Positions 41,659 to 53,029 of a DNA stretch of 64,000 nt are shown piece by piece. Numbering within the stretch: position 1 is the first letter of the stretch; each line of letters starts with the position of its first letter. A program made the position numbers and the translations under genes. The DNA comes from Clostridium sp. BJN0013 (lineage in GTDB: Bacteria > Bacillota > Clostridia > Clostridiales > Clostridiaceae): NCBI RefSeq assembly GCF_040939125.1, contig NZ_CP162495.1, positions 3,162,001 through 3,226,000 on the forward strand, read 5' to 3'. Below the pieces are notes generated by a model, which was given only the letters and a program-made list of their open reading frames with translations, searched no databases and had not been told where the DNA came from.

Positions 41659-44298
41659 TTATTTACTTGGTCTTGGATGTTTTACCTGAGCCTGAGCTGC
41701 CGCTAATCTTGCTACCGGAACTCTAAAAGGAGAACAAGATACATAATCAAGCCCTACATTGTGGAAAAATTCTACTGAAGAAGGATCTCCGCCATGTTCT
41801 CCACATATTCCAAGATGTATATCTGGCCTTGTTTTTTTACCTAACTGTACAGACATTTCAACCAGCTTTCCTACTCCAACCTGATCTAATTTTTCAAATG
41901 GATCAAATTCATACACTTTTTTTTCATAATAATCATTTAGGAATTTACCTGCATCATCTCTTGAGAATCCAAAAGTCATTTGAGTTAAGTCATTAGTACC
42001 AAAGGAAAAAAATTCTGCTTCTTTGGCTATTTCATCTGCTGTAATGGCAGCCCTTGGAATTTCTATCATAGTTCCAATTTTATACTTTAAATCTACTTTT
42101 TCTTTTTGTATTATTTCATCTGCTATTTTTACAACTATATCCTTAACATATTTTAACTCTTTTATTTCTCCTACAAGAGGTATCATTATCTCAGGCACTA
42201 TATTATACCCTTTTCTTTTCTTAACATCTATAGCCGCTTCAATAATAGCCCTAGTCTGCATCTCTGCTATTTCAGGATATGAAACAGTCAATCTACAGCC
42301 TCTATGTCCCATCATAGGATTAAATTCATGCAGTGATTCTATAGTATCCTTTAATTCCTGAAAACTTATATCCATATCCTCAGCTAAATTTTTTATATCC
42401 TCAGTTTCACTTGGAAGAAACTCATGTAACGGCGGATCTAAAAATCTAATTGTCACAGGTTTATCTTCCATGGCTTCATATATCCCAATAAAGTCTCCCT
42501 TCTGTCTTGGAAGCAATTTATTTAACGCTTTTCTTCTTTGTTCTTCCGTTTTTGACACTATCATTTCTCTTACTTCCGATATTCTGTCTTCATCAAAAAA
42601 CATATGCTCTGTCCTACAAAGCCCTATTCCCTGCGCTCCAAATTCAATAGCCTGCTTAGCATCTTTTGGTGTATCCGCATTTGTCCTAACCTTTAAATAT
42701 CTTATATTATCTGCCCAATCCATAAAAATTTCAAAATATCCCGATATCTCAGGTGACACTGTTTTTATAGCTTCTCCATATACATTGCCGGTACTTCCGT
42801 CTAATGATATGTAGTCTCCCTCTTTATAAGTTTTATTTAAACTGCGGAGACTTTTGGTACTTTCATCTATGATTAAGCCACCACATCCAGCTACACAACA
42901 AGTTCCCATACCTCTAGCTACAACAGCAGCATGGGATGTCATTCCTCCTCTAATAGTAAGTATTCCTTCTGAAGCTGCCATTCCTTCAATATCCTCTGGA
43001 GATGTCTCAAGTCTTACAAGTATTACTTTTTCACCTTCATCATGGTGTCTTTTAGCATCTTCCGCTGTAAAATATATTTTACCACAAGCAGCTCCTGGAG
43101 ATGCTGGAAGCCCTTTAGCTATTACAGTTGCTTTTTTTAATTCCTCACTATGAAAATTAGGATGAAGCAAGGTATCTAATTGTTTAGGCTCTACTTTAAG
43201 TATAGCTTCCTTTTTAGTAATAAGCCCTTCTTCCACCATATCCACTGCTATTTTAAGAGCAGCTTGAGCTGTTCTTTTCCCATTTCTAGTCTGAAGAAAA
43301 TACAAAGTACCCTGCTCTATAGTAAACTCCATATCTTGCATATCCTTATAGTGACTCTCTAATTTTTGAGCTATATCCATAAATTCAGAGTAACACTCTG
43401 GAAGATCCTCTTTTAACTTAGTTATAGGTTCCGGTGTTCTTATACCTGCAACTACATCTTCTCCTTGTGCATTTATAAGATACTCGCCAAATATAGATTT
43501 TTCTCCTGTAGCAGGATTCCTGGTAAAAGCAACTCCTGTACCTGAAGTTTCTCCCATATTTCCAAATACCATAGATTGAACATTTACTGCAGTTCCCCAT
43601 TTACCTGAAATATCATTAAGTCTTCTATAAACTACAGCCCTTGGATTTTCCCAAGAGTTAAAGACAGCTGTAACAGATTGAATCAGTTGTTCCTGTGGTT
43701 CTTGTGGAAAATCTTTTCCTATTTCATTTTTATAAAGATCTTTAAACTTTTTAATTATATTAATTAAATCAGATGAATCTAAATCCTTATCAAATTCAAC
43801 ACCTTTTGCATCCTTGGTACTTTCTAGTATATCTTCAAATTTCCTCTTTTCAATGCCCTTAACTACATCGGAAAACATCTGAATAAATCTTCTATAGGAA
43901 TCATAAGCGAATCTTTCATTACCTGTTAATTTAGCCAGTCCTTTTACAGTATCATCATTCAGTCCTAAATTCAATATAGTATCCATCATTCCAGGCATAG
44001 AAACTCTGGCCCCTGATCTTACTGAAACTAAAAGCGGATTTTCTATACTTCCAAATTTTTTACCTGTAGTCTCCTCTATACCTTTTAATGAAGCATAAAT
44101 TTGATCTATAATATATGATGATATTACTTTTCCATCTTCATAGTATTTAATACATGCTTCTGTAGATATAGTAAATCCAGCTGGAACAGGTATTCCCAAA
44201 TTTGTCATTTCAGCTAAATTAGCCCCTTTGCCCCCTAACAAATTTTTCATGCTAGCATTTCCTTCATTAAAGAGATACACATACTTTTTATTTTCCAT
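41659..44298 (-). CDS. ppdK: Pyruvate, phosphate dikinase
   Basis: PPDK interconverts pyruvate + ATP + Pi with PEP + AMP + PPi, feeding gluconeogenesis or PPi-linked glycolysis in clostridia. The 879-residue protein has the nucleotide-binding N-terminal domain (LLGGKGANLAEMTNLG), the phospho-histidine domain (GGMTSHAAVVARGMG) and the PEP-binding barrel (GICGEHGGDPSSVEFF then SCSPFRVPVARLAAAQA). It is full length. A CBS-domain regulator lies 79 bp upstream, the common control pair. Confidence 0.96.
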   Translation of the reverse strand: MENKKYVYLFNEGNASMKNLLGGKGANLAEMTNLGIPVPAGFTISTEACIKYYEDGKVISSYIIDQIYASLKGIEETTGKKFGSIENPLLVSVRSGARVSMPGMMDTILNLGLNDDTVKGLAKLTGNERFAYDSYRRFIQMFSDVVKGIEKRKFEDILESTKDAKGVEFDKDLDSSDLINIIKKFKDLYKNEIGKDFPQEPQEQLIQSVTAVFNSWENPRAVVYRRLNDISGKWGTAVNVQSMVFGNMGETSGTGVAFTRNPATGEKSIFGEYLINAQGEDVVAGIRTPEPITKLKEDLPECYSEFMDIAQKLESHYKDMQDMEFTIEQGTLYFLQTRNGKRTAQAALKIAVDMVEEGLITKKEAILKVEPKQLDTLLHPNFHSEELKKATVIAKGLPASPGAACGKIYFTAEDAKRHHDEGEKVILVRLETSPEDIEGMAASEGILTIRGGMTSHAAVVARGMGTCCVAGCGGLIIDESTKSLRSLNKTYKEGDYISLDGSTGNVYGEAIKTVSPEISGYFEIFMDWADNIRYLKVRTNADTPKDAKQAIEFGAQGIGLCRTEHMFFDEDRISEVREMIVSKTEEQRRKALNKLLPRQKGDFIGIYEAMEDKPVTIRFLDPPLHEFLPSETEDIKNLAEDMDISFQELKDTIESLHEFNPMMGHRGCRLTVSYPEIAEMQTRAIIEAAIDVKKRKGYNIVPEIMIPLVGEIKELKYVKDIVVKIADEIIQKEKVDLKYKIGTMIEIPRAAITADEIAKEAEFFSFGTNDLTQMTFGFSRDDAGKFLNDYYEKKVYEFDPFEKLDQVGVGKLVEMSVQLGKKTRPDIHLGICGEHGGDPSSVEFFHNVGLDYVSCSPFRVPVARLAAAQAQVKHPRPSK

Positions 44299-44377
44299 AG
44301 GACATATTCTCCTTTATTTACAATATTTTACATATAATTTTATACATATGAGCAGATAATTAAACTGCTCACTGGCT

Positions 44378-45022
44378 CTATTTATTTTCCCCTATTTTTA
44401 CAAAAAGTCTTGTTATATTTGTCTTTGAAACTTTTCCTATAATTTTAAGAATTTCATTATTTGATTCGTCATAAGATCTTTCTACCACGGGAAGACTATC
44501 TACCTCATGTTCCATTATCTTCTGAGCTGCCAAATATGCAGCATCTTCTTTTTCTACAAACACTATGTTGGGCATTCTAGTCATTATTATACCCACTGGT
44601 ATTTTATGCATATCACTACTTCCTATAGCTATCTTTAAGAAATCCTTTCTTGAAACAGCTCCTGTAAGAATCCCTTTATTCTCTATAAACAAAGTTCCTA
44701 CATCATTTAAAAACAAATATACTATGGCATCATACACTGTAGTATTCTCATCCAACATTACAGGTTTTGACATTATATCCTTTACTTTTATATTCATAAT
44801 ATAATCATATACTAAACTGTATGAAGGTTTTTTAGAATATATATATCCTACCTTAGGTTTTGCCTCTAATATACCTGTCATAGTAAGTATAGCTAAATCC
44901 GGTCTGAGTGCCGCCCTTGTAACATTTAATTTATTTGCAAGCTGTTCACTAGTTATAGGCGCATGTTCCTTTACCAATTCTATTATTTTCTCTTGCCTTG
45001 ATGATAGTTTAATGATGTCCAC
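44378..45022 (-). CDS. CcpN-like regulator: HTH plus two CBS domains
   Basis: The 214-residue protein begins with a winged HTH (SRQEKIIELVKEHAPITSEQ, LANKLNVTRAALRPDLAIL) followed by paired CBS domains (VKDIMSKPVMLDENTTVYDA and IMTRMPNIVFVEKEDAAYLA). CcpN in Bacillus represses gluconeogenic genes and senses adenine nucleotides through the CBS pair. Its place before ppdK suggests control of that gene. GTG 45022 is the start, behind GAGAGAGG. Confidence 0.83.
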   Translation of the reverse strand: MDIIKLSSRQEKIIELVKEHAPITSEQLANKLNVTRAALRPDLAILTMTGILEAKPKVGYIYSKKPSYSLVYDYIMNIKVKDIMSKPVMLDENTTVYDAIVYLFLNDVGTLFIENKGILTGAVSRKDFLKIAIGSSDMHKIPVGIIMTRMPNIVFVEKEDAAYLAAQKIMEHEVDSLPVVERSYDESNNEILKIIGKVSKTNITRLFVKIGENK

Positions 45023-45258
45023 CCTCTCTCTCTATAGTAAATTAAATAATTGTGCAAGCATTTACTAAGAGGAATTTAGTATAAGTTTCCAAAGTTATAT
45101 TCCCTATAAGTTATTATACCATATATATGTGGGTGAATAGTATATGATTTCATTCTTTACTGAAAATTGTCATTATAATTAAAACTATTACTATCCATAT
45201 TTACACAAACAATAGTCTTTAATACAGCTGTCTTTGATATATATTATAAATATAATAT

Positions 45259-45858
45259 TTACTCTTTGTGTTCCTTATTATCCCTGCCATACTCTTTTTC
45301 TTCCTCATCTATATCATCAAACTTTACAGTATATTTATATGTGTTCTTATCCTCTTCTTTTTCTTTATTGGAGAATTTATCCTTAACTGAAGAGGCTGCA
45401 TCATATACCTTATCTTTCATGTCATTTACTGTATTTCTAACCCCATTTTTTATTATCTTATTCACTACTTCTACTGTCCCATCATCTTTCGTTATTTCTA
45501 TAGTTACTTTAGTAATTACAGCGGTCAATATACCTATAGCTATCAGTGGTGGCCATATGAGAGCTGTTAAAGTTGCTGCAATGCCTGCATTTACAGGAAT
45601 ATCTACTACTACTCTGTCATCTTTTTTTATTTTTATCCTATTTACATTTCCCTTATTCACTAAATCTTTTAGCCATTGTAGAAATTCATCCTTTGTTGTA
45701 TACAAATTATCTTTATAAGATTTTTTATTCTGTTCTATATATATAAGTGCATCAACTACATTGGCATCACAAAATTCCAATGCCTCTTTTGCCTCGGAAT
45801 AGGTTACTCCAGTTCTTTCTCTTATAATATCAATTTTTTCTAATGTTACTTCACTCAT
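45259..45858 (-). CDS. UBA-like/DUF4342 protein
   Basis: The 199-residue protein has an N-terminal UBA-like helical part (KIDIIRERTGVTYSEAKEAL, EFCDANVVDALIYIEQ), a DUF4342 middle with a glycine/alanine hydrophobic stretch (IAATLTALIWPPLIAIGI) and a charged tail. ATG 45858 is chosen since AAAGGAGAG lies upstream; the longer frame runs into recO. The role is unknown. The 236 bp before ppdK's regulator contain no gene. Confidence 0.75.
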   Translation of the reverse strand: MSEVTLEKIDIIRERTGVTYSEAKEALEFCDANVVDALIYIEQNKKSYKDNLYTTKDEFLQWLKDLVNKGNVNRIKIKKDDRVVVDIPVNAGIAATLTALIWPPLIAIGILTAVITKVTIEITKDDGTVEVVNKIIKNGVRNTVNDMKDKVYDAASSVKDKFSNKEKEEDKNTYKYTVKFDDIDEEEKEYGRDNKEHKE

Positions 45859-45874
45859 ATTTTTCTCTCCTTTT

Positions 45875-46648
45875 TTAGACTTTATTCTTTTCAAAACTTA
45901 TAAGATTCCTTAAAATATTTAAACTTTTAGGTTTCCTAAAATAATTTTGAGAAATAATAAGTGTCAAAACTTTATATAATTCTTCTTTCACTTCTTTAGT
46001 TAAAACAACCCTATACACATTTTCCATAGAAATATTAGACAGGTACTTTAATGCACTACAGGTAGGATAACTTATATGCATGCTGTTTTTTTTATCACAT
46101 TCCCTACAAATCCCTCCTAAATACTGAAGATGTAGATATTCAAAAGATGTAATTTTTTTTCTGCATAAAGCACAATAATCAAAATTAAGTCCATATCCTG
46201 TAGTTTTTAAAATTTTCAACTCAAAAGTTCTTGCTAAAGTTTCAATATCTACTGCGTGACTCCTTATAAGATAAAAAGAAGTAGCTAAATACCTAAAAAG
46301 TTCCCTGCTACTCTCCCCATCATCCATTGCTATATCTGTAAGTTCACAAAAATAAGAAGCATAAGTTAAGTCAGTTAAATCATTCAATAAATCTTGAAAT
46401 GAATCTATTAAACTGCTCTCATTTATCACATACAAACTTTTTCCTTTATAAACCACATAATCTCCATAACAAAATTGAAGAGTAGTAGAAAATAGCGGAC
46501 TTCTGGTCTTTTTAGAACCTTTAGCTATAGTAGATATTTTACCAAGTTTTTCAGTAAAAAGCCATACTAACTTATCTGATTCTTTTATATCCTGTGTCTT
46601 TATAATTATAGCTCTAGTTTTAAATATAGCCAGAAAATCATCCCCCAT
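45875..46648 (-). CDS. recO: DNA repair protein RecO
   Basis: RecO helps load RecA at gaps together with RecR. The 257-residue protein has the OB-fold start ([20 protein letters not shown]) and a C4-type zinc finger (CALCRKKI and CRECDKKN). It follows era by 46 bp in the conserved era-recO order. No clear ribosome-binding site precedes ATG 46648, so the start is less certain. Confidence 0.93.
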   Translation of the reverse strand: MGDDFLAIFKTRAIIIKTQDIKESDKLVWLFTEKLGKISTIAKGSKKTRSPLFSTTLQFCYGDYVVYKGKSLYVINESSLIDSFQDLLNDLTDLTYASYFCELTDIAMDDGESSRELFRYLATSFYLIRSHAVDIETLARTFELKILKTTGYGLNFDYCALCRKKITSFEYLHLQYLGGICRECDKKNSMHISYPTCSALKYLSNISMENVYRVVLTKEVKEELYKVLTLIISQNYFRKPKSLNILRNLISFEKNKV

Positions 46649-46694
46649 TTTAATTTAGTATATCCTTTATTTAAAAATAAATTTCTATATTAAC

Positions 46695-47576
46695 TTATTT
46701 ATATCCTAACTCTTTTAACAACCTATCACTGTCTCTCCATTCTTTTTTAACCTTAACCCAAACCTCTAAATAAACCTTTGAATCCAAAAATTTTTCAATA
46801 TCTTCTCTGGCATAAGTAGATATTTTTTTTAACATAGTTCCTTTTTTTCCTATTATTATTCCCTTATGAGATTCTTTTTCACAAAGTATAGTAGCCTCTA
46901 TATTATACAATCCCTTAGAATTTTTTTTCATAGAGAGTATATCTACAGCTATACCATGAGGCACTTCTTTTGAAAGAAGTCTAAGCGCTTTTTCTCTTAT
47001 AATCTCGCTTACTACAAATTTTTCCTGTTTATCTGTAATCATATCATCCGGATAATATTTAGGTCCCTCCGGCATATACTTTACCATAAGTTCTACAAGT
47101 TCCTTCACATTTTTTTGTTTTAATGCAGATATTGGTATAATTTCAGCAAAATCAAAAATCTCTGAATAATTTTTTAAAGTCTCAGCTACTTTTTCCTGTG
47201 GATTTTCGTCTATCTTATTTACCACTAAAAATACAGGTATATTTTCTTTTTTAAGTTGTTCTAAAATATATCTGTCTCCTTTTCCAACTTCTACATCAGG
47301 AGTTATTAAAAAGAGTATTAAATCCACATCCTTAACAGAATTTTCCGCAATTTTCACCATATAATTTCCAAGCTTATGTTTAGGTTTATGTATACCTGGC
47401 GTATCTACAAAAATCAGCTGAAAATCATCTCTAGTCAAAATAGTCTGTATACTATTTCTGGTAGTCTGTGGTTTACAAGATACAATAGATAGTTTTTCTC
47501 CCATAATACTGTTTAACAATGTAGATTTTCCTACATTAGGTCTTCCTACGATTGTAATAAATCCTGATTTAATCAT
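46695..47576 (-). CDS. era: GTPase Era
   Basis: Era assists 16S rRNA maturation and 30S assembly. The 293-residue protein has G1 [13 protein letters not shown]3 [11 protein letters not shown]4 NKID, G5 SALK, and a C-terminal KH domain ([17 protein letters not shown]). It overlaps cdd by 8 bp. Confidence 0.97.
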   Translation of the reverse strand: MIKSGFITIVGRPNVGKSTLLNSIMGEKLSIVSCKPQTTRNSIQTILTRDDFQLIFVDTPGIHKPKHKLGNYMVKIAENSVKDVDLILFLITPDVEVGKGDRYILEQLKKENIPVFLVVNKIDENPQEKVAETLKNYSEIFDFAEIIPISALKQKNVKELVELMVKYMPEGPKYYPDDMITDKQEKFVVSEIIREKALRLLSKEVPHGIAVDILSMKKNSKGLYNIEATILCEKESHKGIIIGKKGTMLKKISTYAREDIEKFLDSKVYLEVWVKVKKEWRDSDRLLKELGYK

Positions 47577-47985
47577 AAACTTTCTCCCTATTTTCCAAAT
47601 GTTTTTTTATAAATGCATATGGTAAAATTTCTTCTAACTTTTTTACTATATACTCATTCTCATTCTTCACCAATATAATTTCCATATCTTTCTGCGCGAA
47701 CTCTGAAATTACTTGTCTGCATATGCCACAGGGATAAGTATAGTCTTTATTCGATCCTACTATTGCAATAGCCTTTAAATCCCCATGTCCTTCCGAAATA
47801 GCCTTAAATATAGCAGTTCTCTCTGCACAATTAGTAGCTCCATAAGAGGCATTTTCTATATTGCAACCCGTATATAAACTTCCATCTCCCGTTAGTACAG
47901 CTGCTCCAACTTTAAATTTAGAATAAGGAGCATAGGCAAGTTTTTTCGCAGCAACAGCTTCAGAAATCAACTTCTTATAATCCAT
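47569..47985 (-). CDS. cdd: Cytidine deaminase
   Basis: It deaminates cytidine and deoxycytidine in pyrimidine salvage. The zinc site is [12 protein letters not shown] and PCGICRQVI, with the substrate loop [14 protein letters not shown] and [11 protein letters not shown] 47985 follows GGGAGGAATAAT; the extension to 48039 lacks family similarity. About 138 residues, the normal homotetrameric type. Confidence 0.95.
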   Translation of the reverse strand: MDYKKLISEAVAAKKLAYAPYSKFKVGAAVLTGDGSLYTGCNIENASYGATNCAERTAIFKAISEGHGDLKAIAIVGSNKDYTYPCGICRQVISEFAQKDMEIILVKNENEYIVKKLEEILPYAFIKKHLENREKVYD

Positions 47986-48031
47986 ATTATTCCTCCCTGA
48001 AAATATAGACTTTACACTTAAATAAACCTTC

Positions 48032-48730
48032 CTATCCAAATATCCTAAAAAGAAAGACCGTTATTAAAGTTCCAAATATTCCTCCATAAATCACCTCCAT
48101 TACAGAATGGGCTTCCGAATCTACTCTGCTCTGTGCTACTATAAAAGCTAAAAGGTAACTTAAAATAACTACTGCTAATTGTCCTGTTATTAAAGCTATG
48201 ATAGTAGCTATGGAAAAAGCTAGGGCACTGTGTCCACTTGGCATGCCTCCTTTAAGGGGAGTACCCTCTCCAAAGACAGCTTTTACACCTATAGTAGCTA
48301 TACATACCACTGTCAATATTATAAATATAGTATAAGGACTTGTACTTTTAACTTTTTTCATAACTATAAAATTGATATACTCTAATTTATCTCCAAATAC
48401 TATATATCCTACAGCTATAGCATTTGCCGCAGTAATCAGTACTGCTCCTGCCGCTACATTTTTTGCAATTTTCACCAGTGGGTGATAATAATTGGTAGTA
48501 GCATCTATTGCAAATTCTACCGCTGTATTAAAAAGTTCAGCTGTAATAACCATACTTATAGTTATTATTATGGCTAGTATTTCTGATTTACTTAGGTCAT
48601 AAAAAAAACATATAATCAACACTAAAAGAGCTACTGTCATGTGTATTCTCATATTTCTCTGGGTTCTAACAGAATATATTATACCCTCAATAGCATAGTT
48701 AAAACTATCCAATAACTTTTTTACCTTCAT
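48032..48730 (-). CDS. Undecaprenol/diacylglycerol kinase fused to PAP2 phosphatase
   Basis: Residues 1-120 form a DgkA-type kinase (SFNYAIEGIIYSVRTQRNMR, MVITAELFNTAVEFAIDATT). Residues 130-232 form a PAP2 domain (MPSGHSALAFSIA, SRVDSEAHSVMEV). The fusion puts opposing activities on lipid carriers in one membrane protein, presumably to recycle undecaprenyl phosphate. In the last PAP2 motif the usual Asp after His is Glu. It lies between ybeY and cdd, the normal dgkA slot. Confidence 0.9.
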   Translation of the reverse strand: MKVKKLLDSFNYAIEGIIYSVRTQRNMRIHMTVALLVLIICFFYDLSKSEILAIIITISMVITAELFNTAVEFAIDATTNYYHPLVKIAKNVAAGAVLITAANAIAVGYIVFGDKLEYINFIVMKKVKSTSPYTIFIILTVVCIATIGVKAVFGEGTPLKGGMPSGHSALAFSIATIIALITGQLAVVILSYLLAFIVAQSRVDSEAHSVMEVIYGGIFGTLITVFLFRIFG

Positions 48731-48777
48731 GACTACTCCTCATTTTATCAAATTAAAATTTACATAGTGCTACATAA

Positions 48778-49272
48778 TCATAATTTAACCTTCTTTAGAA
48801 TGTATTCTTCCCTTTGCCTCATAATTTTTTTATCAATATGCTCTATATGATCATATCCTAAAAGATGAAGCACTGAATGCACTATTAAATAACAAGTCTC
48901 TCTAAAAAATGAATGTCTAAATTCTTTACTTTGTTCTTCACATTTTTCAAGGGATATAACAATATCTCCCAGTACTAAATTTCCATCATTCATATCATAT
49001 TCAGGAAATTTATGATTTAAGTAAACCTCTTTAAATACTTTGCCTTCTGGATATTCCAACATAGGAAAGGACAAAACATCAGTTATTTTATCTATACTTC
49101 TATTTTCTCTATTTATATTTTTTATATTCTCATTATCTACAAATACAACACTTATTTCACAGGGAAGATTCACTTTCTCTTCCTTTAAAGCACATTCTAT
49201 ACTACTTGTAACAATCTTTTCAAGCTCTTCCGTCACTTCTATTTTATCCTGTCTGTTATCTAAAAAAATCAT
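48778..49272 (-). CDS. ybeY: Endoribonuclease YbeY
   Basis: YbeY matures 16S rRNA and acts in ribosome quality control. The zinc site [14 protein letters not shown] (H-x3-H-x5-H) and the core [15 protein letters not shown] and LGDIVISLE are present in 164 residues. It overlaps pgpH by 4 bp. Confidence 0.95.
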   Translation of the reverse strand: MIFLDNRQDKIEVTEELEKIVTSSIECALKEEKVNLPCEISVVFVDNENIKNINRENRSIDKITDVLSFPMLEYPEGKVFKEVYLNHKFPEYDMNDGNLVLGDIVISLEKCEEQSKEFRHSFFRETCYLIVHSVLHLLGYDHIEHIDKKIMRQREEYILKKVKL

Positions 49273-51395
49273 TTTTTTCCTCCCTGTCTTAATACGTTAA
49301 ATTTTTGTAATTGTGCCACATGTTTTTTAGAAAACTTATCCTCCGGGTATTCTATTCTATGGTGATATATACCAATTAGCACTGTCAAAAAAGCTTTTTT
49401 TATTCTACTTATATCTCTTAAAGTAAGGTCACAATCATCAAGCTGTCCCTCATTTAACCTATCCTTAAATATATTATCTATCATCTGTGTAATTTTAGCC
49501 TCATCAGGTTCATTTATAGATCTTACCGCCGCTTCCACTCCATCAGCTAACATTATTATACCTGATTCTTTTGTTTTAGGGATAGGTCCTGAATATTTAA
49601 AATCCTCTTCATTTATATTTTCAATTTCTTTGCTTGAATTTTTCATAGTTAAATAAAAATACTTTACAATAGACGTACCATGATGTTCTTCTATAATATC
49701 TTTTATTATCTTAGGTAGTTTATACTCTTTGGCCATCTCAGAACCATCTTTCACATGAGATATTATTATTAAAGTACTCAGATTAGGTGTTAATTTATCA
49801 TGTGGATTATCTTTGCCTAATTGGTTTTCCTTGAAAAAATAGGGCCTTTTTATTTTACCTATATCATGATAATAAGCTGCCACTCTAGCTAAAAGAGAAT
49901 TACCCCCTACTTCTTCTGCAACCACTTCTGCTAAATTCCCTACCATTATACTGTGATGATAAGTTCCAGGTGCCTCCATGAGCAATCTTTTTAAAAGCGG
50001 TGCATTAGGATTTGAAAGTTCTAGAAGTTTTATAGTGGTTACTATATCAAATGCACTTTCAAATAAAGGTAAAAATCCTATAACTAAAATTCCAGAAACT
50101 ATACTTGCACTTCCAGTATATATACCTTTTTGAACCACATCCAGTATATTACTACTAAGCAAAAATCCCATGGAAAAAGTAAGTGTAATATTTATAATAA
50201 ATACATACAAAGAAGCAATTAATATATCATTTCTCTGCTGCATTTTCTTAAGTATAATAGAACCTACTACTGAATTCACAATAGCTAGCATAGTTATATC
50301 TAAATTGAAGCCTAATGCCACATTTATCAAAACACAATTCAATACACTTAAGGTTAAAGATATTCTATGATTAACTAATAACGCCATTATCATGGGTATA
50401 AAGGTAATAGGCATCAAAAATGGAGAAATCATTACTACAATTCTAGATAATAATATAGCTATACAATTTAACATATTTATCATGATAATCATTTTTACAT
50501 CTTCAAAAACTTTTTTATGATATTTATAAATATAAATCCACTGTAATAATAGCACCAATACTACCAATACCGCTAATGATAAATATATATGCCACTGGAA
50601 ATAAGGGCTATTGTTTAAAAGGCCTAAATCTTTCAATATTTGTATTTGATGTTCTGTTACCGGTTCTCCTTCTTTTACTATGCTCTGATCTTTTTTTATC
50701 ATAACATAAGAAACTTTTTTTTCAGCTTCTTTTCTTAATTCTTCGGTTTTTTCCTTGTCATAAAAAAAATTAGGTGAGATCTGAGAATATCCTATATCAG
50801 TAGCCAACGTTCTTAAATCTTTAGACAAGTCAGAAGTGGTTACCTTTAACAATATGTTCTCCTGGGCTTTTTTAATATCTTCCTGGTTATCACTTTGCGT
50901 ATTATCACTTATATTGCTATTATCATATATATCGCTTAGGGTTTTCTGCAGGAAATCCTGAAGTTTTTTCATATCATCTTTATCAAGTGCTATTACAGCT
51001 TTATAGGTATCATCTGTTACATTCATACTATATTCACTCTTTAGTTTTTCTAATTTATCCTTGTCTTCTAACTGTGAATCTTTTAATTGACTTGCTTTTG
51101 TAAAAAACCCACTTAGATTGTTCAATATGCTAGTCTTCACTTCAGGATTTTTATTATATTGAATAGGTACAGAATCAATAGTTTGCTGCAATTTAGTCTC
51201 TGTGGATAATTCATCCTTTACTTCCCTTGGAGCTTTTATATCAACTTTTGGAATATCCCCTACCTTCAAATTATATCTTTTTGCTGTAAGTCCAGTGACA
51301 AGTAAAGAATAAATAAATATAAAGCTTACTATAAAAACAATTATCTTATTAATATTTTTACCTAAAAAAAATCTTTTCAATGATAATTTTTTCAA
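49269..51395 (-). CDS. pgpH: Cyclic-di-AMP phosphodiesterase PgpH (7TM-HD)
   Basis: It degrades c-di-AMP. The 708-residue protein has an N-terminal membrane helix, a large extracellular 7TMR-HDED domain (about 45-270), seven membrane helices (about 275-460) and a cytoplasmic HD domain ([43 protein letters not shown]). In Bacillus phoH lies just before it; here yqfD does. Confidence 0.94.
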   Translation of the reverse strand: MKKLSLKRFFLGKNINKIIVFIVSFIFIYSLLVTGLTAKRYNLKVGDIPKVDIKAPREVKDELSTETKLQQTIDSVPIQYNKNPEVKTSILNNLSGFFTKASQLKDSQLEDKDKLEKLKSEYSMNVTDDTYKAVIALDKDDMKKLQDFLQKTLSDIYDNSNISDNTQSDNQEDIKKAQENILLKVTTSDLSKDLRTLATDIGYSQISPNFFYDKEKTEELRKEAEKKVSYVMIKKDQSIVKEGEPVTEHQIQILKDLGLLNNSPYFQWHIYLSLAVLVVLVLLLQWIYIYKYHKKVFEDVKMIIMINMLNCIAILLSRIVVMISPFLMPITFIPMIMALLVNHRISLTLSVLNCVLINVALGFNLDITMLAIVNSVVGSIILKKMQQRNDILIASLYVFIINITLTFSMGFLLSSNILDVVQKGIYTGSASIVSGILVIGFLPLFESAFDIVTTIKLLELSNPNAPLLKRLLMEAPGTYHHSIMVGNLAEVVAEEVGGNSLLARVAAYYHDIGKIKRPYFFKENQLGKDNPHDKLTPNLSTLIIISHVKDGSEMAKEYKLPKIIKDIIEEHHGTSIVKYFYLTMKNSSKEIENINEEDFKYSGPIPKTKESGIIMLADGVEAAVRSINEPDEAKITQMIDNIFKDRLNEGQLDDCDLTLRDISRIKKAFLTVLIGIYHHRIEYPEDKFSKKHVAQLQKFNVLRQGGKK

Positions 51396-51441
51396 TGAAA
51401 ATCACCCTTTGTTTTCTATATTTATCTTCTAAATGTTAGTT

Positions 51442-52608
51442 TTATTCTTTATCCGTATCTTCAATCTTATCCTGAACTGCTATATTTTCTTCTGCTATAA
51501 CCTGGACTTTAACTTTACAGGAATCTCCTTGCTCATAAGTAACTATTTTATCTAAAATATTTATAGATTTATCTAAATTAGAACATATTTTCTTATACAA
51601 CTTATCTCCAGTATCTTTCACTATTTTTTGTGAGTCACCTTTTACCGTAATTTCTTTAACTTCAAAATAAGTTTCTTTCCTTAACATGAATTTACTTTCC
51701 TCTATTTTATCATAATTATTAAATTTGTTATCATTTTTTTTTAAATACAGTTTTTTATTCCCCAGACTAATATAATAATTTTGTATTTTCTTACCTGTTC
51801 TTTGTTTCTTTATACTATTTATATTTACTGTTTCTGTATCTTCATATAGGGTTCTACATATGACATATCCTCCCGCAGCAACGCTATAAGTGGCGGATTC
51901 TTGTCCTTGTTCTCCTTTTACAAGTATCTGTCCTTTTTTTACATCATCTCCTATTTTTACAACTGGAGTACCTAGTGTAGTATATATTCTTAATACCTTT
52001 CCATCCTTCTTAGCCACTAAATTACATGGGTTGTCTTCTTTAATTATATTAGGTGGAGATTTTCTTTCTACCGCTTTTACACTTAATTTAGAACCCTCTA
52101 TCCTTACTTTTACCCACATTATACTATCATTATTTTTCATAAGCTCTTCTTCTATTTTATATACATCTACTTTATTCTTATTAATTCCAGGTTTTACTCC
52201 ATAATTCTTAAGTTGGTGCCTTATTATGTAAGGTGGAAGGCCTTTATCAGAAGTAATTTTTATACTCCATATGAATGTAGACAAATAATATATTATTGCT
52301 ATAAATAGAATTGCTCCTGTTACCAAGGTTATTCTTTTCTTAAGCTTAATTATTAGAAACACAATCCCTCTTCTTTTAATAATTTTCACTTTAGTGCTCG
52401 TTTTTTGGGCTATATCCTCTATATCATAGTAATCTTTTAAATTTATTTCCATAGTCATAGTAGTAATACTTTTCTTTTTTATATTTTTTATATAAATATT
52501 ATTTTTCCACATAAGGTTAATAAACTTTTCAGGTATTAGTGATTGTATCTCAATTAAAACAATTCCTTTTCTACAGTACCTTAGACTAAATTTACTAATT
52601 TCCCTCAT
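51442..52608 (-). CDS. yqfD: Sporulation protein YqfD
   Basis: YqfD is a membrane protein required for forespore development in SigE-dependent sporulation. The 388-residue protein has a basic N-terminus, one central membrane segment (LVTGAILFIAIIYYLSTFIW, about 95-115), the POTRA-like PPYIIRHQLKNYGVKPG, and the VKVGDDVKKGQIL barrel-like region. It overlaps yqfC by 14 bp. Confidence 0.92.
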   Translation of the reverse strand: MREISKFSLRYCRKGIVLIEIQSLIPEKFINLMWKNNIYIKNIKKKSITTMTMEINLKDYYDIEDIAQKTSTKVKIIKRRGIVFLIIKLKKRITLVTGAILFIAIIYYLSTFIWSIKITSDKGLPPYIIRHQLKNYGVKPGINKNKVDVYKIEEELMKNNDSIMWVKVRIEGSKLSVKAVERKSPPNIIKEDNPCNLVAKKDGKVLRIYTTLGTPVVKIGDDVKKGQILVKGEQGQESATYSVAAGGYVICRTLYEDTETVNINSIKKQRTGKKIQNYYISLGNKKLYLKKNDNKFNNYDKIEESKFMLRKETYFEVKEITVKGDSQKIVKDTGDKLYKKICSNLDKSINILDKIVTYEQGDSCKVKVQVIAEENIAVQDKIEDTDKE

Positions 52609-52876
52609 AAACTATAGAATTAAACCTCCCTCCTATGGTTATAGTACTTCCCCCCATAAAAAGTACTTCAAATCTACTACCATATATAGATATTAAACCT
52701 ACACCTGAATTAATTTTTATTTGATTTTCATCGAATAATATAATGCCTCTATGATTTTCTATTATTATTTCACTATTTCCCGTAACTTTAATTTGAGGCA
52801 TATTTAAAATTATATCCCTTGGCAAATCTAACTTATCTGCAATATTCCGCTTTGTATTGTACATTTTGTCTCCCAT
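52595..52876 (-). CDS. yqfC: Sporulation protein YqfC
   Basis: The 93-residue YabP/YqfC-family protein has the characteristic RNIADKLDLPRDIILNMPQI and GNSEIIIENHRGIILFDENQ segments. It forms a conserved pair with yqfD. The upstream 150 bp should hold a mother-cell promoter; I did not identify one with confidence. Confidence 0.93.
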   Translation of the reverse strand: MGDKMYNTKRNIADKLDLPRDIILNMPQIKVTGNSEIIIENHRGIILFDENQIKINSGVGLISIYGSRFEVLFMGGSTITIGGRFNSIVYEGN

Positions 52877-53029
52877 AGTATCACCTCTAAAAATTTATCT
52901 ATATTAAATACATAGTCTCTACTAATTTATGAAATATATATATAATAAATTCCTTAAAGGTTAAACTACATTTAAGAAGTACACTGATTTATTTTCTCTT
53001 TAATCATGTAAATTTCAGATAAATAAAAA

